Source: Alcaligenes sp. SDU_A2 (GTDB taxonomy: Bacteria > Pseudomonadota > Gammaproteobacteria > Burkholderiales > Burkholderiaceae_B). From it: 64,000 nt of DNA. Made by a program: the position numbers and the translations under genes. The stretch spans positions 806,001 through 870,000 of the forward strand of contig NZ_CP151273.1 of assembly GCF_038237375.1 (NCBI RefSeq), in the 5' to 3' direction. A model generated the notes under the pieces. The model made no database searches. It saw only the letters and a program-made list of their open reading frames with translations, and was not told the DNA's origin. Below, piece after piece: positions 42,798-51,586 of the stretch. Position 1 is the first letter of the stretch; each line of letters opens with the position of its first letter.

Positions 42798-43688
42798 CTA
42801 TGTAGAGCCTTCGTTCATAAGAGGCGGATTGTCGCTGCGTAATTGTTCGCCGATCCAGTTGGCAAAAAGTTCTGCCCGAGGGTCTTCGTGCAGCGGTTTG
42901 GGCGAGAGCAGGTAGTAGCTTGAGCCGTCGCGGATGAAGCCATGCGGTGCGATCAGTTGGCCGTCGCGGATTTCGTCTTGCACCATCAGGTGCGAAACCA
43001 GGGCAATGCCTTGTCCGCTCAGGGCTGCCTGAATACATAAATAAAAATGATCCAGCTGCAAAGACATGGCGTGCTTCGTGCCGTGTCGGCTTAGTCGGCT
43101 CCAGGTAGCCCATGCCTTGGGTCGGGAACTGGTATGAATCAGCACTTGCCCCGCAGCGCCGACCGGTTGGGGATAGGCAGGCTGGCAGACGGGGCCGATG
43201 CGCTCATCGCATAACTTGATGCCGAACACAGAGTCGGCCCAGTGGAAATCGTCGCGCCGTATGGCCAGGTCCATGCCCATCTTGGCAAAGTTGACCGGCC
43301 CCCCTGCGGTCATGATATGTACGGTGACAGCGGGGTGTTGGGCGCGGAACTGTCCCAGTCTTGGGATTAGCCATTTCATGGCGATGGTCGGTTCACAGGA
43401 GACGACCAGCGCATGTTCGCGCTGTGTTTGCTGCAATTGATACACGATGTCTTCCAGGCGCTCGAACATAGAGGCGGTGACCTGTTTGAGCTGATGTCCG
43501 GCGGGCGTCAAAAAGACGGCGCGGTTACGCCTTTCGAACAATTGCACGCCAAGCGCGTCTTCCAGAGCCCGGATTTGCCTGCTGACCGCCCCGTGCGTGA
43601 CGTTCAGGGCATGGGCCGCTTGCACGAAACTGCCGGTTTGCGCCGCCGCATCAAAATAACGGAACGCGGAGAGGTTTGGAATGTTCAT
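42798..43688 (-). CDS. LysR family regulator (GcvA-like)
   Basis: 296 residues. NIPNLSAFRYFDAAAQTGSF, VQAAHALNVTHGAVSRQIRA and LEDALGVQLFERRNRAVFLT is the GcvA/AmpR-type N-terminal domain; a full ligand-binding domain follows (KWLIPRLGQFRAQHPAV). Divergent from the dioxygenase-LysE pair across 125 bp, so it probably regulates them. Start at the ATG giving MNIPNLS. Confidence 0.92.
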   Translation of the reverse strand: MNIPNLSAFRYFDAAAQTGSFVQAAHALNVTHGAVSRQIRALEDALGVQLFERRNRAVFLTPAGHQLKQVTASMFERLEDIVYQLQQTQREHALVVSCEPTIAMKWLIPRLGQFRAQHPAVTVHIMTAGGPVNFAKMGMDLAIRRDDFHWADSVFGIKLCDERIGPVCQPAYPQPVGAAGQVLIHTSSRPKAWATWSRLSRHGTKHAMSLQLDHFYLCIQAALSGQGIALVSHLMVQDEIRDGQLIAPHGFIRDGSSYYLLSPKPLHEDPRAELFANWIGEQLRSDNPPLMNEGST

Positions 43689-43813
43689 TGTCGACGAAAT
43701 GTCACAGATAAAGGAAAGCAATCATCGTTTTTAAATTATCACGACAACAATAATAATCAAATAGTGCCAGGAATGTGCGCTGCTGATATGAATGTTGATT
43801 TTCGGAGTCTTGT
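43689..43813. promoter_or_regulatory. Divergent regulatory region of LysR and dioxygenase
   Basis: 125-bp AT-rich spacer between divergent starts. Contains AATTATCACGACAACAATAATAAT-type sequence with A/T tracts; several T-N11-A possibilities but no single convincing LysR box. Confidence 0.35.
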
Positions 43814-44584
43814 ATGAACGGTTATGCGGTATCGTCAGAGAAAGATTTATATAAAAATAAAAAAATGGGAATGTCTAATTGCTTGCATGATATTTGTGCG
43901 CATTTGGCGAAAAGCAATTTTATTTTTCTGACTCAACCTGCCATGGACAGCCTTCTGGATATTGCCGCTGCCGATTGGAAGGATTTTCAGGAAAGCTGGA
44001 ATCGCCTGGAACAGGATACGTACATGAAAGATGGCGGTACATACCGGTTTCGGCGGCACGCTACCTACAGTGTCGAGCCCTATGGCACGCCGCGTCTGGA
44101 GCCGGCTCAGCCCCATTACCAATCCCTGGACTACAACCCCTTGAACGGTGGCATCGCGCGTCATTTTGCACCGGTCGAACAGGCGATTCTGGATAATTCG
44201 GCCTTTCAGTCGATTTTGGGGCTGTGTGCCGCTGTGTTTACAAACATGGGGCCCTTTTACGTTTGGCATATCGAAGTGCATCAGTTCCGTATCCTGGCGC
44301 AGCAGCAAGGCGCATCGCCTACGCCCGAGGGCATTCACCGGGATGGTGTCGACTTTGTATTCATGATGCTGATCGACCGGGTCAATGTGCTGGAAGGCTG
44401 CACACGAGTCGTCGATCTGCAGCGCCGTCCTTTGGGGCAGTTCACCCTGACCCACCCGATGGAGGTTGCCATTGTCAATGATCATCATGTGATGCATGGG
44501 GTAACACCTATTTTGCCGGAAAACGAGTGCCTGCCCGGCTATCGGGATGTGCTGGTGATTACGTTTCGCAAGAAGTCGTTTTAA
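43814..44584 (+). CDS. 2OG-Fe(II) dioxygenase family protein (BsmA/IDO-like)
   Basis: 256 residues. HRDGVDFVFMMLIDR gives His175-x-Asp177 and NDHHVMHGVTPI the distal His228, the iron facial triad of the BsmA/isoleucine-4-hydroxylase (PF10014-like) group, whose known members hydroxylate free aliphatic L-amino acids. Upstream YSVEPYGTPRLEPAQPHYQS and LDYNPLNGGIARHFAPV also fit. CGGAG site. Followed 17 bases later by a LysE-type exporter, suggesting that the hydroxylated amino acid is exported. Substrate not determinable from sequence. Confidence 0.85.
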   Translation: MNGYAVSSEKDLYKNKKMGMSNCLHDICAHLAKSNFIFLTQPAMDSLLDIAAADWKDFQESWNRLEQDTYMKDGGTYRFRRHATYSVEPYGTPRLEPAQPHYQSLDYNPLNGGIARHFAPVEQAILDNSAFQSILGLCAAVFTNMGPFYVWHIEVHQFRILAQQQGASPTPEGIHRDGVDFVFMMLIDRVNVLEGCTRVVDLQRRPLGQFTLTHPMEVAIVNDHHVMHGVTPILPENECLPGYRDVLVITFRKKSF

Positions 44585-44601
44585 CGGGACTGGGCCACAA
44601 A

Positions 44602-45219
44602 ATGCACGAGCTTATTGCTGTTGCCACCATCACCATTCTGGCTGTGATCAGTCCCGGGCCTGACTTTGCCATGGTCACCCGCAATGGCTTTTCCTTTGGA
44701 CGCAAGATCGGCCTTATTTCCGCCTTGGGGATTGCCGCCGGGGTTCAGGTGCATGTCTTTTACACGGTGCTGGGCATTGCCGTGTTGATCACGCAGTCGC
44801 CCGGCCTTTTTCTGGCCATGAAGATAGCGGGAGCCGCCTACTTGATGTACCTGGGCTACAAGTCCTTCAGCAACCGCACGCCGATTACGATCGATACGGC
44901 ACCAGGGCATATGCCCAGCAACTGGCAGGCATTTGGCATGGGTTTTTTTACCAATGCCTTGAATCCTAAGACCATGTTGTTTGTGGTGGCGACCTTCACG
45001 CAGGTTGTGGACCCTGGGGCACCATTCTGGCTGAATTTTTCTTATGGCGCGTTCATGTCGTTTGCTCACTGGGTTTGGTTCAGCATTGTGGCCATCGTCT
45101 TTTCCGAGAAACGCCTGCGCGCCGCGATGCTGGCCAGGCAGCGTGCCGTCGATGTGTTGATTGGTGCTTCCTTGTTTGGCTTGGGAGGGTCGTTGCTGTT
45201 CGCAAACTCGACCCTGTAA
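44602..45219 (+). CDS. LysE/RhtB family amino acid exporter
   Basis: 205 residues, six predicted membrane helices. AVISPGPDFAMVTRNGFSFG is the family signature, then GIAAGVQVHVFYTVLGIAVL and GFFTNALNPKTMLFVVATF. Exports amino acids or derivatives by proton exchange. Start at the ATG giving MHELIAV, 17 bases after the dioxygenase stop; the pair is probably one transcript. Confidence 0.93.
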   Translation: MHELIAVATITILAVISPGPDFAMVTRNGFSFGRKIGLISALGIAAGVQVHVFYTVLGIAVLITQSPGLFLAMKIAGAAYLMYLGYKSFSNRTPITIDTAPGHMPSNWQAFGMGFFTNALNPKTMLFVVATFTQVVDPGAPFWLNFSYGAFMSFAHWVWFSIVAIVFSEKRLRAAMLARQRAVDVLIGASLFGLGGSLLFANSTL

Positions 45220-45732
45220 GACATAGCGTCCGGTTAGGGACGGTGTGCGGCATTTATGGTGGCATTGAAAGCGGGGCGATGAAGCCGATACCGGTTTGTG
45301 GGTCGAGTCCTGTGTCTAGCTATCAGTCATTTAGCCTGGTTTGGTATGTATGTTTTGTTAATGGCTTTGCCAAAAAAGTTAGAGGATTTTTTGTTTTTTT
45401 TGGCGTATTTGCATAATGACTGGAGAAAAATGATAAACGTATTGTCAGACGCCTGATTTTTATTCAATAAAAATATCAGCTGCCTATTTGTTTGAAATTT
45501 AAGTCGTATGATTATTTATTTTAAATAGATGTTTTTTCTGATTTTCCGGAGTCTGTTTTATTTGCTGATTATCATGCGGATTCTGGATTGCGTCGTTTAT
45601 CTACTTTCGCGACAATCGTCCGCAGACGCCCAGACGCCCAGACGCCCAGACGCCCAGACGCCCAGACGCCCAGATCATCCGTTTTGTTGCCCAGCGGAGC
45701 GTGCGTCTGTGGCTTTGTGCTCGGGCAGGTGT
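45220..45732. other. AT-rich intergenic stretch with an octamer repeat
   Basis: About 510 bp between the convergent LysE and arsB genes. CTGATTTTTATT / AATAAAAATATCAG near 45453-45479 is a weak AT-rich hairpin that may end the LysE transcript. 45340-45560 is strongly AT-rich, unlike both neighbours. No credible gene. Confidence 0.55.
45623..45675. repeat. Octanucleotide tandem repeat (CAGACGCC)n
   Basis: 53 bp: six full CAGACGCC units plus CAGAT, 58 bp beyond the arsB stop. The 8-bp unit would shift a reading frame on slippage. A rightward frame from ATG 45529 (hydrophobic start MFFLIFRSLFYLLIIM, then DAQTPRRP repeats) crosses it but has no ribosome site. Confidence 0.93.
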
Positions 45733-47022
45733 TCAGGCGACAAGACTTAATCGCAGGGCCAGCGCCGCCAGGGTCAGAAGCAGCACGGGCGTGGTCAGCA
45801 CGACACCCATGCGAAAGTAGTAGCCCCAACCGATCGTCGTGCCTTTTCTGGCCAGCACATGTAGCCACAGTAGAGTAGCCAAGCTGCCGATAGGTGTGAA
45901 TTTAGGGCCTAGGTCGCTACCGATAACATTGGCGTAGATCATGGCTTCTTTGACCACGCCGGTCGCGTTGGATGCATCAATCGACAATGCGCCGATCAGC
46001 ACAGTGGGCAGGTTGTTCATGACTGACGACAGCAGGGCAGACAGAACACCAGTGCCTATGGCCGCTCCCCAAAGGCCGCCCTGGGCGAATTGATCCAGCA
46101 GTTTGGCCAGGTGATCAGTCAGCCCCGCGTTGCGCAGGCCGTACACCACCAGATACATGCCCAGCGAGAACAACACAATTTGCCAGGGCGCGCCTCGCAA
46201 TACTTTGCGGGTGCTGATGACGGTGCCGCGAGCTGCTGCGGCCAGCAGAAGCAGCGCTCCCAGTGCGGCAAGGGCGCTGACTGGAACGCCCAAAGGCTCC
46301 AGGGCGAAAAAGCCGACCAGCAGCAAGACCAGCACGGCCCAACCCGCCCGAAACGTGGCCTTGTCTTTGATTGCCGTGGCGGGTTGGCGCAGCTGAGCAA
46401 GCTTGTAGGTGGTGGGAATGGCGCGTCGAAACAGCAGCATCAACATGCCCAGGCTGGCCAGAACCGAGACTATGTTGACGGGAACCATGACGCGGGCATA
46501 GTCGTTAAAGCTGATATTGAAATAGTCGGCCGAGACGATGTTGACCAGGTTGGAGACCAGCAGTGGCAGGCTGGCTGTGTCGGCAATAAAACCGGCAGCC
46601 ATGACAAAGGCCAGTGTGGCCGTGGATGAAAATCCCAGAGCAAGCAGCATGGCCATGACGATGGGTGTCAGGATCAGTGCCGCGCCATCGTTGGCGAACA
46701 AAGCCGAAACGGCGGCTCCAAGCAGTATGATCAGCGCAAAAAGCCGCCGCCCATTGCCTGCGCCCCAGCGGGCAAAATGCAGCGCGGCCCACTCAAAGAA
46801 ACCGGCTTCGTCCAGCAATAGGCTGATAATGATGATGGCAATGAAGGTGGCCGTGGCATTCCAGACAATGCTCCAGACCACCGGAATATCGGTCCATTGC
46901 ACCACGCCCAGCAGCAAGGCCAGCATCGCTCCCAGGCTGGCACCCCAGCCTATGCCAAGGCCGCGAGGCTGCCAGATGACCAAGGTGAGCGTGAACAGAA
47001 AAATCAAAATGGCGGTCAGCAT
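45733..47022 (-). CDS. arsB: Arsenite efflux permease ArsB
   Basis: 429 residues, around twelve membrane helices, the standard ArsB length. [79 protein letters not shown] and [20 protein letters not shown] are close to enterobacterial ArsB. Exports As(III)/Sb(III). Last gene of arsR-arsC-arsB. Confidence 0.95.
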   Translation of the reverse strand: MLTAILIFLFTLTLVIWQPRGLGIGWGASLGAMLALLLGVVQWTDIPVVWSIVWNATATFIAIIIISLLLDEAGFFEWAALHFARWGAGNGRRLFALIILLGAAVSALFANDGAALILTPIVMAMLLALGFSSTATLAFVMAAGFIADTASLPLLVSNLVNIVSADYFNISFNDYARVMVPVNIVSVLASLGMLMLLFRRAIPTTYKLAQLRQPATAIKDKATFRAGWAVLVLLLVGFFALEPLGVPVSALAALGALLLLAAAARGTVISTRKVLRGAPWQIVLFSLGMYLVVYGLRNAGLTDHLAKLLDQFAQGGLWGAAIGTGVLSALLSSVMNNLPTVLIGALSIDASNATGVVKEAMIYANVIGSDLGPKFTPIGSLATLLWLHVLARKGTTIGWGYYFRMGVVLTTPVLLLTLAALALRLSLVA

Positions 47023-47120
47023 GGGAAAATCCGGAAAAATGCGCGCATGCGGGCAGCATGCCAGGCGTATTCAGGCTTGCAATACAGGGTGTGATGGAAG
47101 GGGTAGCGCAGCCGACGTGG

Positions 47121-47627
47121 CTAGTGCGACGCCAGCTCTCGGGCAGCCGATTGCAACATGGCATGTGCCAGTTTTTGCTGGGGAAGGTTGATCAGCAGCT
47201 CCAGGCGACGACGCATCAGATACATCGTCTGGCGAAATGCCTCTTGTTTTTCGGCTTCTGGCGCATCGCCTGCGGAGGGGTCGGGGTAGCCCCAGTGTGC
47301 GGTAGCCGGGTGGCCGGGCCAGAGCGGGCAGGCCTCTCCGGCGGCGTTATCGCACACGGTAATGATCAGATCCATCTGTGGTGCATCGGGGCGGGCGAAC
47401 TCATCCCAGCTTTTGCTGCGCAGCCCTTCTACAGACACGCCGGCATGTTCAAGCACGTGTAGTGTCAGTGGGTTGGGGCGTGCGTCGGCGCGAGGGGCGC
47501 TGCCTGCGGAATAGGCCTTGAAGCGGCCTTGGCCCATATCATTGAGCAAGGCTTCGGCCAGTATGCTGCGAGCCGAATTGTGCGTGCACAGAAACAGGAC
47601 ATTGAGGGGGGGCGTGGTATCAGGCAT
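47121..47627 (-). CDS. arsC: Arsenate reductase, low-molecular-weight phosphatase type
   Basis: 168 residues. NVLFLCTHNSARSILAEALL has the catalytic P-loop Cys14-x5-Arg-Ser, and WGYPDPSAGDAPEAEKQEAF the general-acid Asp loop. This places it in the protein-tyrosine-phosphatase-like ArsC group, not the glutaredoxin-linked E. coli R773 group. Reduces As(V) to As(III) for ArsB. ATG six bases after the arsR stop. Confidence 0.93.
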   Translation of the reverse strand: MPDTTPPLNVLFLCTHNSARSILAEALLNDMGQGRFKAYSAGSAPRADARPNPLTLHVLEHAGVSVEGLRSKSWDEFARPDAPQMDLIITVCDNAAGEACPLWPGHPATAHWGYPDPSAGDAPEAEKQEAFRQTMYLMRRRLELLINLPQQKLAHAMLQSAARELASH

Positions 47628-47632
47628 GGATG

Positions 47633-47980
47633 TCAGCGGCAGATGGCTTTGGGTTGGTCGATGGTATCGGGGCACAGGGTGACCGGAGCGCATGCGGCAC
47701 CCTGGCAGCAGTTTTCGGTCAGATACGCCAGCAGGCCATTCATGACGTCCAGAGCGGGGCGATACAGTACATGACGCCCTTGCCGTTCGCTAAGAACCAG
47801 ACCGGCATGGGCGAGTTCTTTCAGATGGAACGATAAGGCATTGGGGGCGATGCGCAATTGTTCGGCCAACATACCGGGGGTCAGGCCTTGCGGGCCGGCA
47901 ACTACCAGAGCACGGAACACGCGTAGCCGTGCTTCGTGAGCCAGAGCGGAAAGGGAGCGTATAACGTCGGGTTCTTGCAT
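47633..47980 (-). CDS. arsR: ArsR family arsenic-responsive repressor
   Basis: 115 residues. Winged helix: LSALAHEARLRVFRALVVAG, GMLAEQLRIAPNALSFHLKE, LAHAGLVLSERQGRHVLYRP. The usual CVC arsenite motif in the DNA-binding helix is absent; instead the C-terminal NCCQGAACAPVTLC carries four cysteines, the arrangement of C-terminal metalloid-sensing ArsR variants. An AT-rich operator lies just upstream. Confidence 0.93.
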   Translation of the reverse strand: MQEPDVIRSLSALAHEARLRVFRALVVAGPQGLTPGMLAEQLRIAPNALSFHLKELAHAGLVLSERQGRHVLYRPALDVMNGLLAYLTENCCQGAACAPVTLCPDTIDQPKAICR

Positions 47981-48004
47981 GGGTTAATAATACATCAATT
48001 GTTG

Positions 48005-48019
48005 AATAATTGAATTATT
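48005..48019. promoter_or_regulatory. Likely ArsR operator
   Basis: AATAATTGAATTATT, a perfect 7-1-7 palindrome 24 bases upstream of the arsR start, next to TCAATTGTTGA, another short inverted repeat. Confidence 0.6.
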
Positions 48020-48089
48020 AGATGGCTGCTTATGGACGCTGGAGCAAAAAGGCAACGGTTTTTGGGGCATCGGCGCAGCGGGGTTTGGG

Positions 48090-49412
48090 TTAAGGTTCGA
48101 CGGTCTGAAGCGTATGCGGCGATGTGGATATGGGGCAGACGAAGTGGATGCGTACGATATTGTCGTTCGGTGTTGGCGCGAATGCGTGTAGACGCCAGTT
48201 CAGGCGTTCGCAGATCAGGCCGACAATGAACAGGCCCAGGCCCGAGAGCGACAACAGTTCGCTGGCGTCGGGTGTCGGGTCGTTCAGGTAGTTTCGGTAG
48301 GCATCGGGCAGGCCCGCTCCGTGATCCACAATATCGGCGTGCGTATCGGTCAGCGTGGCCTGGACCGGACCTTGGGTGTGTTGCAGGGAGTTCTGCATCA
48401 GATTACGCAGCAAAATTTTGACCAGGACCGGGTCGCCGTGTACCTGGGGCTGCGCCTGGATGTCCAGGATCAGTCGTTGCCGGGCGTCCGGCAACTGGCG
48501 CGCCAGGTCGTCCTGGATCTCGCGCAGCACGGCGGCCAGGGAAATGGGCTCATGCCTGTCCTGGCTGGATGTCCGGCGGGTCAGCCGCAGAAGAACATCG
48601 ATATTGGCCGCCATTTCGTTGACCGCCCGGCGCATGCGCAGCAGCGGTGCCCGGTCGGCACTTTCCAAGCCGCCGCGCCGTTCGATCACATCGAGTGCGC
48701 CGGCAATCACGGCAATAGGCGTACGCAGTTCGTGGCTGGCCAAACCCATCAAGGATTGTTCGCGCTTGACGTAGTTCTCCAGCTCGCTCAAGAAAACATT
48801 GAAGGACTGGGCAATGGCCCGCAGTTCGGTGTCCTGGTAGTCGGCGTAGACGCGCGGCATGCGGCGGGCCGGCGTCGTGCTCCGGATCTGGGCGACCAGT
48901 TGCTGCACCGGCGCGACCAGCTTTTTGCCGGTGATGCGAGAGAGCATGATACCCAGGGCCACGACGGCCAGGCCCAGGATCAGCAGGAAACGATGAAATT
49001 CCTGTTCGCGGGTCTCAAACAGGGTAATGTCTTTGGCCAGGAACAAGCGGCCGTCGCGAATCGGGCCAGTGGTAATCAGGTAGGTATGCGCACCCAGTTT
49101 GATCTCGCCGGAAAACGGAAAGGGCAAGCCCTGGAATAGCTCGGGCATGCGTCCGTCCTGCTGCATGCCGGCCGGCACGTAATAGGCTTTGAGCGTGGCG
49201 ATGTCCCAGACCAGGATTTCATTAGGGCGCGCATTATCCAGCAGAAAGTCGCGCTCGGCCTGCATGTCCATATCCAGCAAGGATTGTTCCAGTCTGTCGT
49301 TGGCGGTCAATACGGAAGCGACGGTCACCAGAAATGTGATCAGAATGGCACCCAGAACGGTGCGGCGGATACGTTTTTCGATGGTGCTGTTGCGCATGCG
49401 TGCCATTGCCAT
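48090..49412 (-). CDS. Two-component sensor histidine kinase
   Basis: 440 residues. Membrane helices at about 17-37 and 142-159 enclose a roughly 105-residue periplasmic sensor; then a HAMP-like linker, dimerisation domain with ASHELRTPIAV (His227), and an ATPase domain with NLMQNSLQHTQ, DHGAGLP and LSGLGLFIVGLICE. The N-box is slightly atypical (Q before N). Starts three bases after the response regulator stop. Last gene of an operon with two lipid-A-type glycosyltransferases, so probably a PmrB-like sensor of envelope-active cations; inference from context. Confidence 0.92.
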   Translation of the reverse strand: MAMARMRNSTIEKRIRRTVLGAILITFLVTVASVLTANDRLEQSLLDMDMQAERDFLLDNARPNEILVWDIATLKAYYVPAGMQQDGRMPELFQGLPFPFSGEIKLGAHTYLITTGPIRDGRLFLAKDITLFETREQEFHRFLLILGLAVVALGIMLSRITGKKLVAPVQQLVAQIRSTTPARRMPRVYADYQDTELRAIAQSFNVFLSELENYVKREQSLMGLASHELRTPIAVIAGALDVIERRGGLESADRAPLLRMRRAVNEMAANIDVLLRLTRRTSSQDRHEPISLAAVLREIQDDLARQLPDARQRLILDIQAQPQVHGDPVLVKILLRNLMQNSLQHTQGPVQATLTDTHADIVDHGAGLPDAYRNYLNDPTPDASELLSLSGLGLFIVGLICERLNWRLHAFAPTPNDNIVRIHFVCPISTSPHTLQTVEP

Positions 49413-49415
49413 GCT

Positions 49416-50111
49416 TTATGTCTCGTCCGGTGTGCTCAGTCGGTAGCCGCGTCCGTGCAGAGTCTTGATCAGATTGGCTCCCAGCTTGTCGTGTAGTAAC
49501 TTGCGCAGCAGATAGACATGGGTGCGCAGGGTATGCGGCTCCACCTCTTTGTCTGCCCACAGAGTCTGGGCCAGTTGCTCGTAGGACACGAAGTTGGGGT
49601 AGGCGCGTATCAGGGCTTCGGTAATGTGGGCCGGCATGCCCGATAGTTGCAGCGGGGCACCGTTGCCCAGGCGTATGCACAGCGTGCCCAGATCAAAGCT
49701 GATGCTGCCGGCGCGCAGTATCTGCGAGCCGCTGGAACTGCGTCGGTGCAGCGCATCGATACGCATGGCCAGCTCTTTAAGGTCGAATGGTTTGACCAGG
49801 TAATCGTCGGCACCCAGGGTAAAACCGTTGACCTTGTCTTCGATGTGGTCTTTGGCCGTCATCATGATGATGGGGGTGGCGCAATTTAAGTCGTTGCGTA
49901 TGCGTTGACACAAGGAAAAACCCGACATGCCGGGCAACATGATATCCATGACGATGACATCGTAATGGTTGGTGGCGGCCAGATGCAGCGCCACCAGGCC
50001 GTCCATGGCAAAGTCCAGCACATACCGGCCACCTTCCAGAAATTCGCTGATGTTGGCCGCCAGCGCGGCGTTGTCTTCGATGACCAGGATGCGTATGTGC
50101 TGTTCATTCAT
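49416..50111 (-). CDS. OmpR/PmrA-type response regulator
   Basis: 231 residues. Receiver domain: RILVIEDNAALAANISEFL, phosphoacceptor Asp56 in DVIVMDIMLPGMSGF, Lys107 in DDYLVKPFD. C-terminal winged helix ends LHDKLGANLIKTLHGRGYRL. Its start overlaps the glycosyltransferase 39/83 stop by four bases (ATGA), meaning coupled translation with an enzyme gene, which is unusual for a regulator. Confidence 0.94.
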   Translation of the reverse strand: MNEQHIRILVIEDNAALAANISEFLEGGRYVLDFAMDGLVALHLAATNHYDVIVMDIMLPGMSGFSLCQRIRNDLNCATPIIMMTAKDHIEDKVNGFTLGADDYLVKPFDLKELAMRIDALHRRSSSGSQILRAGSISFDLGTLCIRLGNGAPLQLSGMPAHITEALIRAYPNFVSYEQLAQTLWADKEVEPHTLRTHVYLLRKLLHDKLGANLIKTLHGRGYRLSTPDET

Positions 50112-51586
50112 GGCCGCGCGGCTCCTTGGGCCGGAGGTGGAGTGTTGCTATGCCTGCCTTTGGCGAAGAATAAAGAATAATGCCGGCTCTTGAACAGGAC
50201 GGGACTGTTGTCGGGCAAGCCGGCTTGGGCTACCGAGTCGCTGTCTACAGCCACAAATACCCCTTGCGGGTACGAATCCAGGAAAGCAGGCGTGATCTTG
50301 CCTTCGAGCAGACGTGCCGTATCCCGAGAATAATAGCGTGCCGAAAATGGCAGTGAGTCCACGTAGTATAGAGGTTGATCGCTGCGGGCGTAGGCCTGTT
50401 GTGTGGCGATCAGGCCTCGCTCGGTTTTGAGCAGGGTCGGGTTGATCAGTGCGGCCACCCCGATCAGCAGGCCTACGGCTGGCGCGGCGGCCATCAGCAG
50501 CGGCCAGCTTATGCGACTGGGGGCAGTGTTTTTTCGGGCAAGATAGCCGGCCAGCAAGATGGAAAAGGCGGGTAGCGAGGGCAGCACGTACGTCCACAGG
50601 ATATTGCCTGATAAGGTGAAAAAGGCGGGCGTAACCAATGCCCATGCCAGCAAAAAGCTGTGTTCTGTGCCGGTGTGCAGGGACTGTTTCCAGGACAGAC
50701 GCTTGCGCAGGGCCGCGCTCAGCAGCAGCCAGAGTGCGTACGGTCCCCATGGCAAGGTGGCGAATACCCAGTCCAGCCATATGCTGCCGTAGGCGCGTTG
50801 GTGTGCCGAGCCATATAGATCGCCGTGCCAGCCTGGATCGACGAAGCGATAATAGTGTTCTCCCAAAATGAAGTAGCGCAGAAAGCCGGGGGTTTTCTGT
50901 TCCGCCAGAACGTACCAGGGCAGACTCAGCACCAGAAACAATAGTAGTCCGCCCAGCCAGGGCAGGCGGCCCACGCAGAGCAGTGCCGTGCGGCGTTGCG
51001 CCAGCAGCCAGAGCACGATGACGGCGACAATCAGCACCAGGGCCAGCGGGCCTTTGGACAGCATGCCCAGCGCCAGCCCCAGAAAGAAAGCATAGCCCCA
51101 TAGGGGGCGGCGGGTCTCTTGCTGTTTGCCCAGGGCGACCAGGCTTAGTGCAACGGCCAGGGTCAGATACGCGTCGGTCAGCACGGCACCGGCCAGGACA
51201 AAGGACAGCAGGCAACTGCTGTAAATCAGGGTGGCCAGCCGGGCTGTCAAGACACCAAAACGGTCGCGGGCATAGCTATAGATGAGCGCCGCCGTGGCCA
51301 GTGTCGCCAGCCAGGCCGGTAGACGGGCGGCAAAATCGGTATAGCCGAACAGGCGAAAGGACAGCGCCGATGCCCAGAAAGCCAGTGGCGGCTTGCCCCA
51401 GAATGGGACGCCGGGTTCGAACCAGGGTGTGATCCAATCGCCGGTCGCCGCCATCAACCGGGCGATTTCGGCGTAGCGGGGTTCGGACGTATCGGCCATC
51501 GGCAAAACGGCCATCAAAACCAGACGCAGCCCGAACAGGGCCGCCAATAGCCAAAGCCAGCGACGCAGAGGTTCAGTGTTGGACAT
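50108..51586 (-). CDS. ArnT-like glycosyltransferase (family 39/83)
   Basis: 492 residues, a dozen or so membrane helices. TSEPRYAEIARLMAATGDWI, PWFEPGVPFWGKPPLAFWAS and LGMLSKGPLALVLIVAVIVL are ArnT/PMT features: the ExR-type catalytic loop (EPRYAE) near the N-terminus. Such enzymes move an aminosugar from undecaprenyl phosphate to lipid A phosphates, reducing binding of cationic peptides. The Bordetella homologue LgmB adds glucosamine. Start MSNTEPLRR overlaps the upstream glycosyltransferase by 14 bases. Confidence 0.88.
   Translation of the reverse strand: MSNTEPLRRWLWLLAALFGLRLVLMAVLPMADTSEPRYAEIARLMAATGDWITPWFEPGVPFWGKPPLAFWASALSFRLFGYTDFAARLPAWLATLATAALIYSYARDRFGVLTARLATLIYSSCLLSFVLAGAVLTDAYLTLAVALSLVALGKQQETRRPLWGYAFFLGLALGMLSKGPLALVLIVAVIVLWLLAQRRTALLCVGRLPWLGGLLLFLVLSLPWYVLAEQKTPGFLRYFILGEHYYRFVDPGWHGDLYGSAHQRAYGSIWLDWVFATLPWGPYALWLLLSAALRKRLSWKQSLHTGTEHSFLLAWALVTPAFFTLSGNILWTYVLPSLPAFSILLAGYLARKNTAPSRISWPLLMAAAPAVGLLIGVAALINPTLLKTERGLIATQQAYARSDQPLYYVDSLPFSARYYSRDTARLLEGKITPAFLDSYPQGVFVAVDSDSVAQAGLPDNSPVLFKSRHYSLFFAKGRHSNTPPPAQGAARP

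Noticed and set aside
42466-43113. Leftward frame overlapping the start of the spacer and the LysR gene
   Set aside because: Its upstream part is a shadow of the GcvA-like LysR gene in another frame; the rest has no domain.
45529-45750. 73-codon frame crossing the octamer repeat
   Set aside because: Hydrophobic start is suggestive, but it lies in AT-rich spacer without a ribosome site and overlaps the end of arsB.
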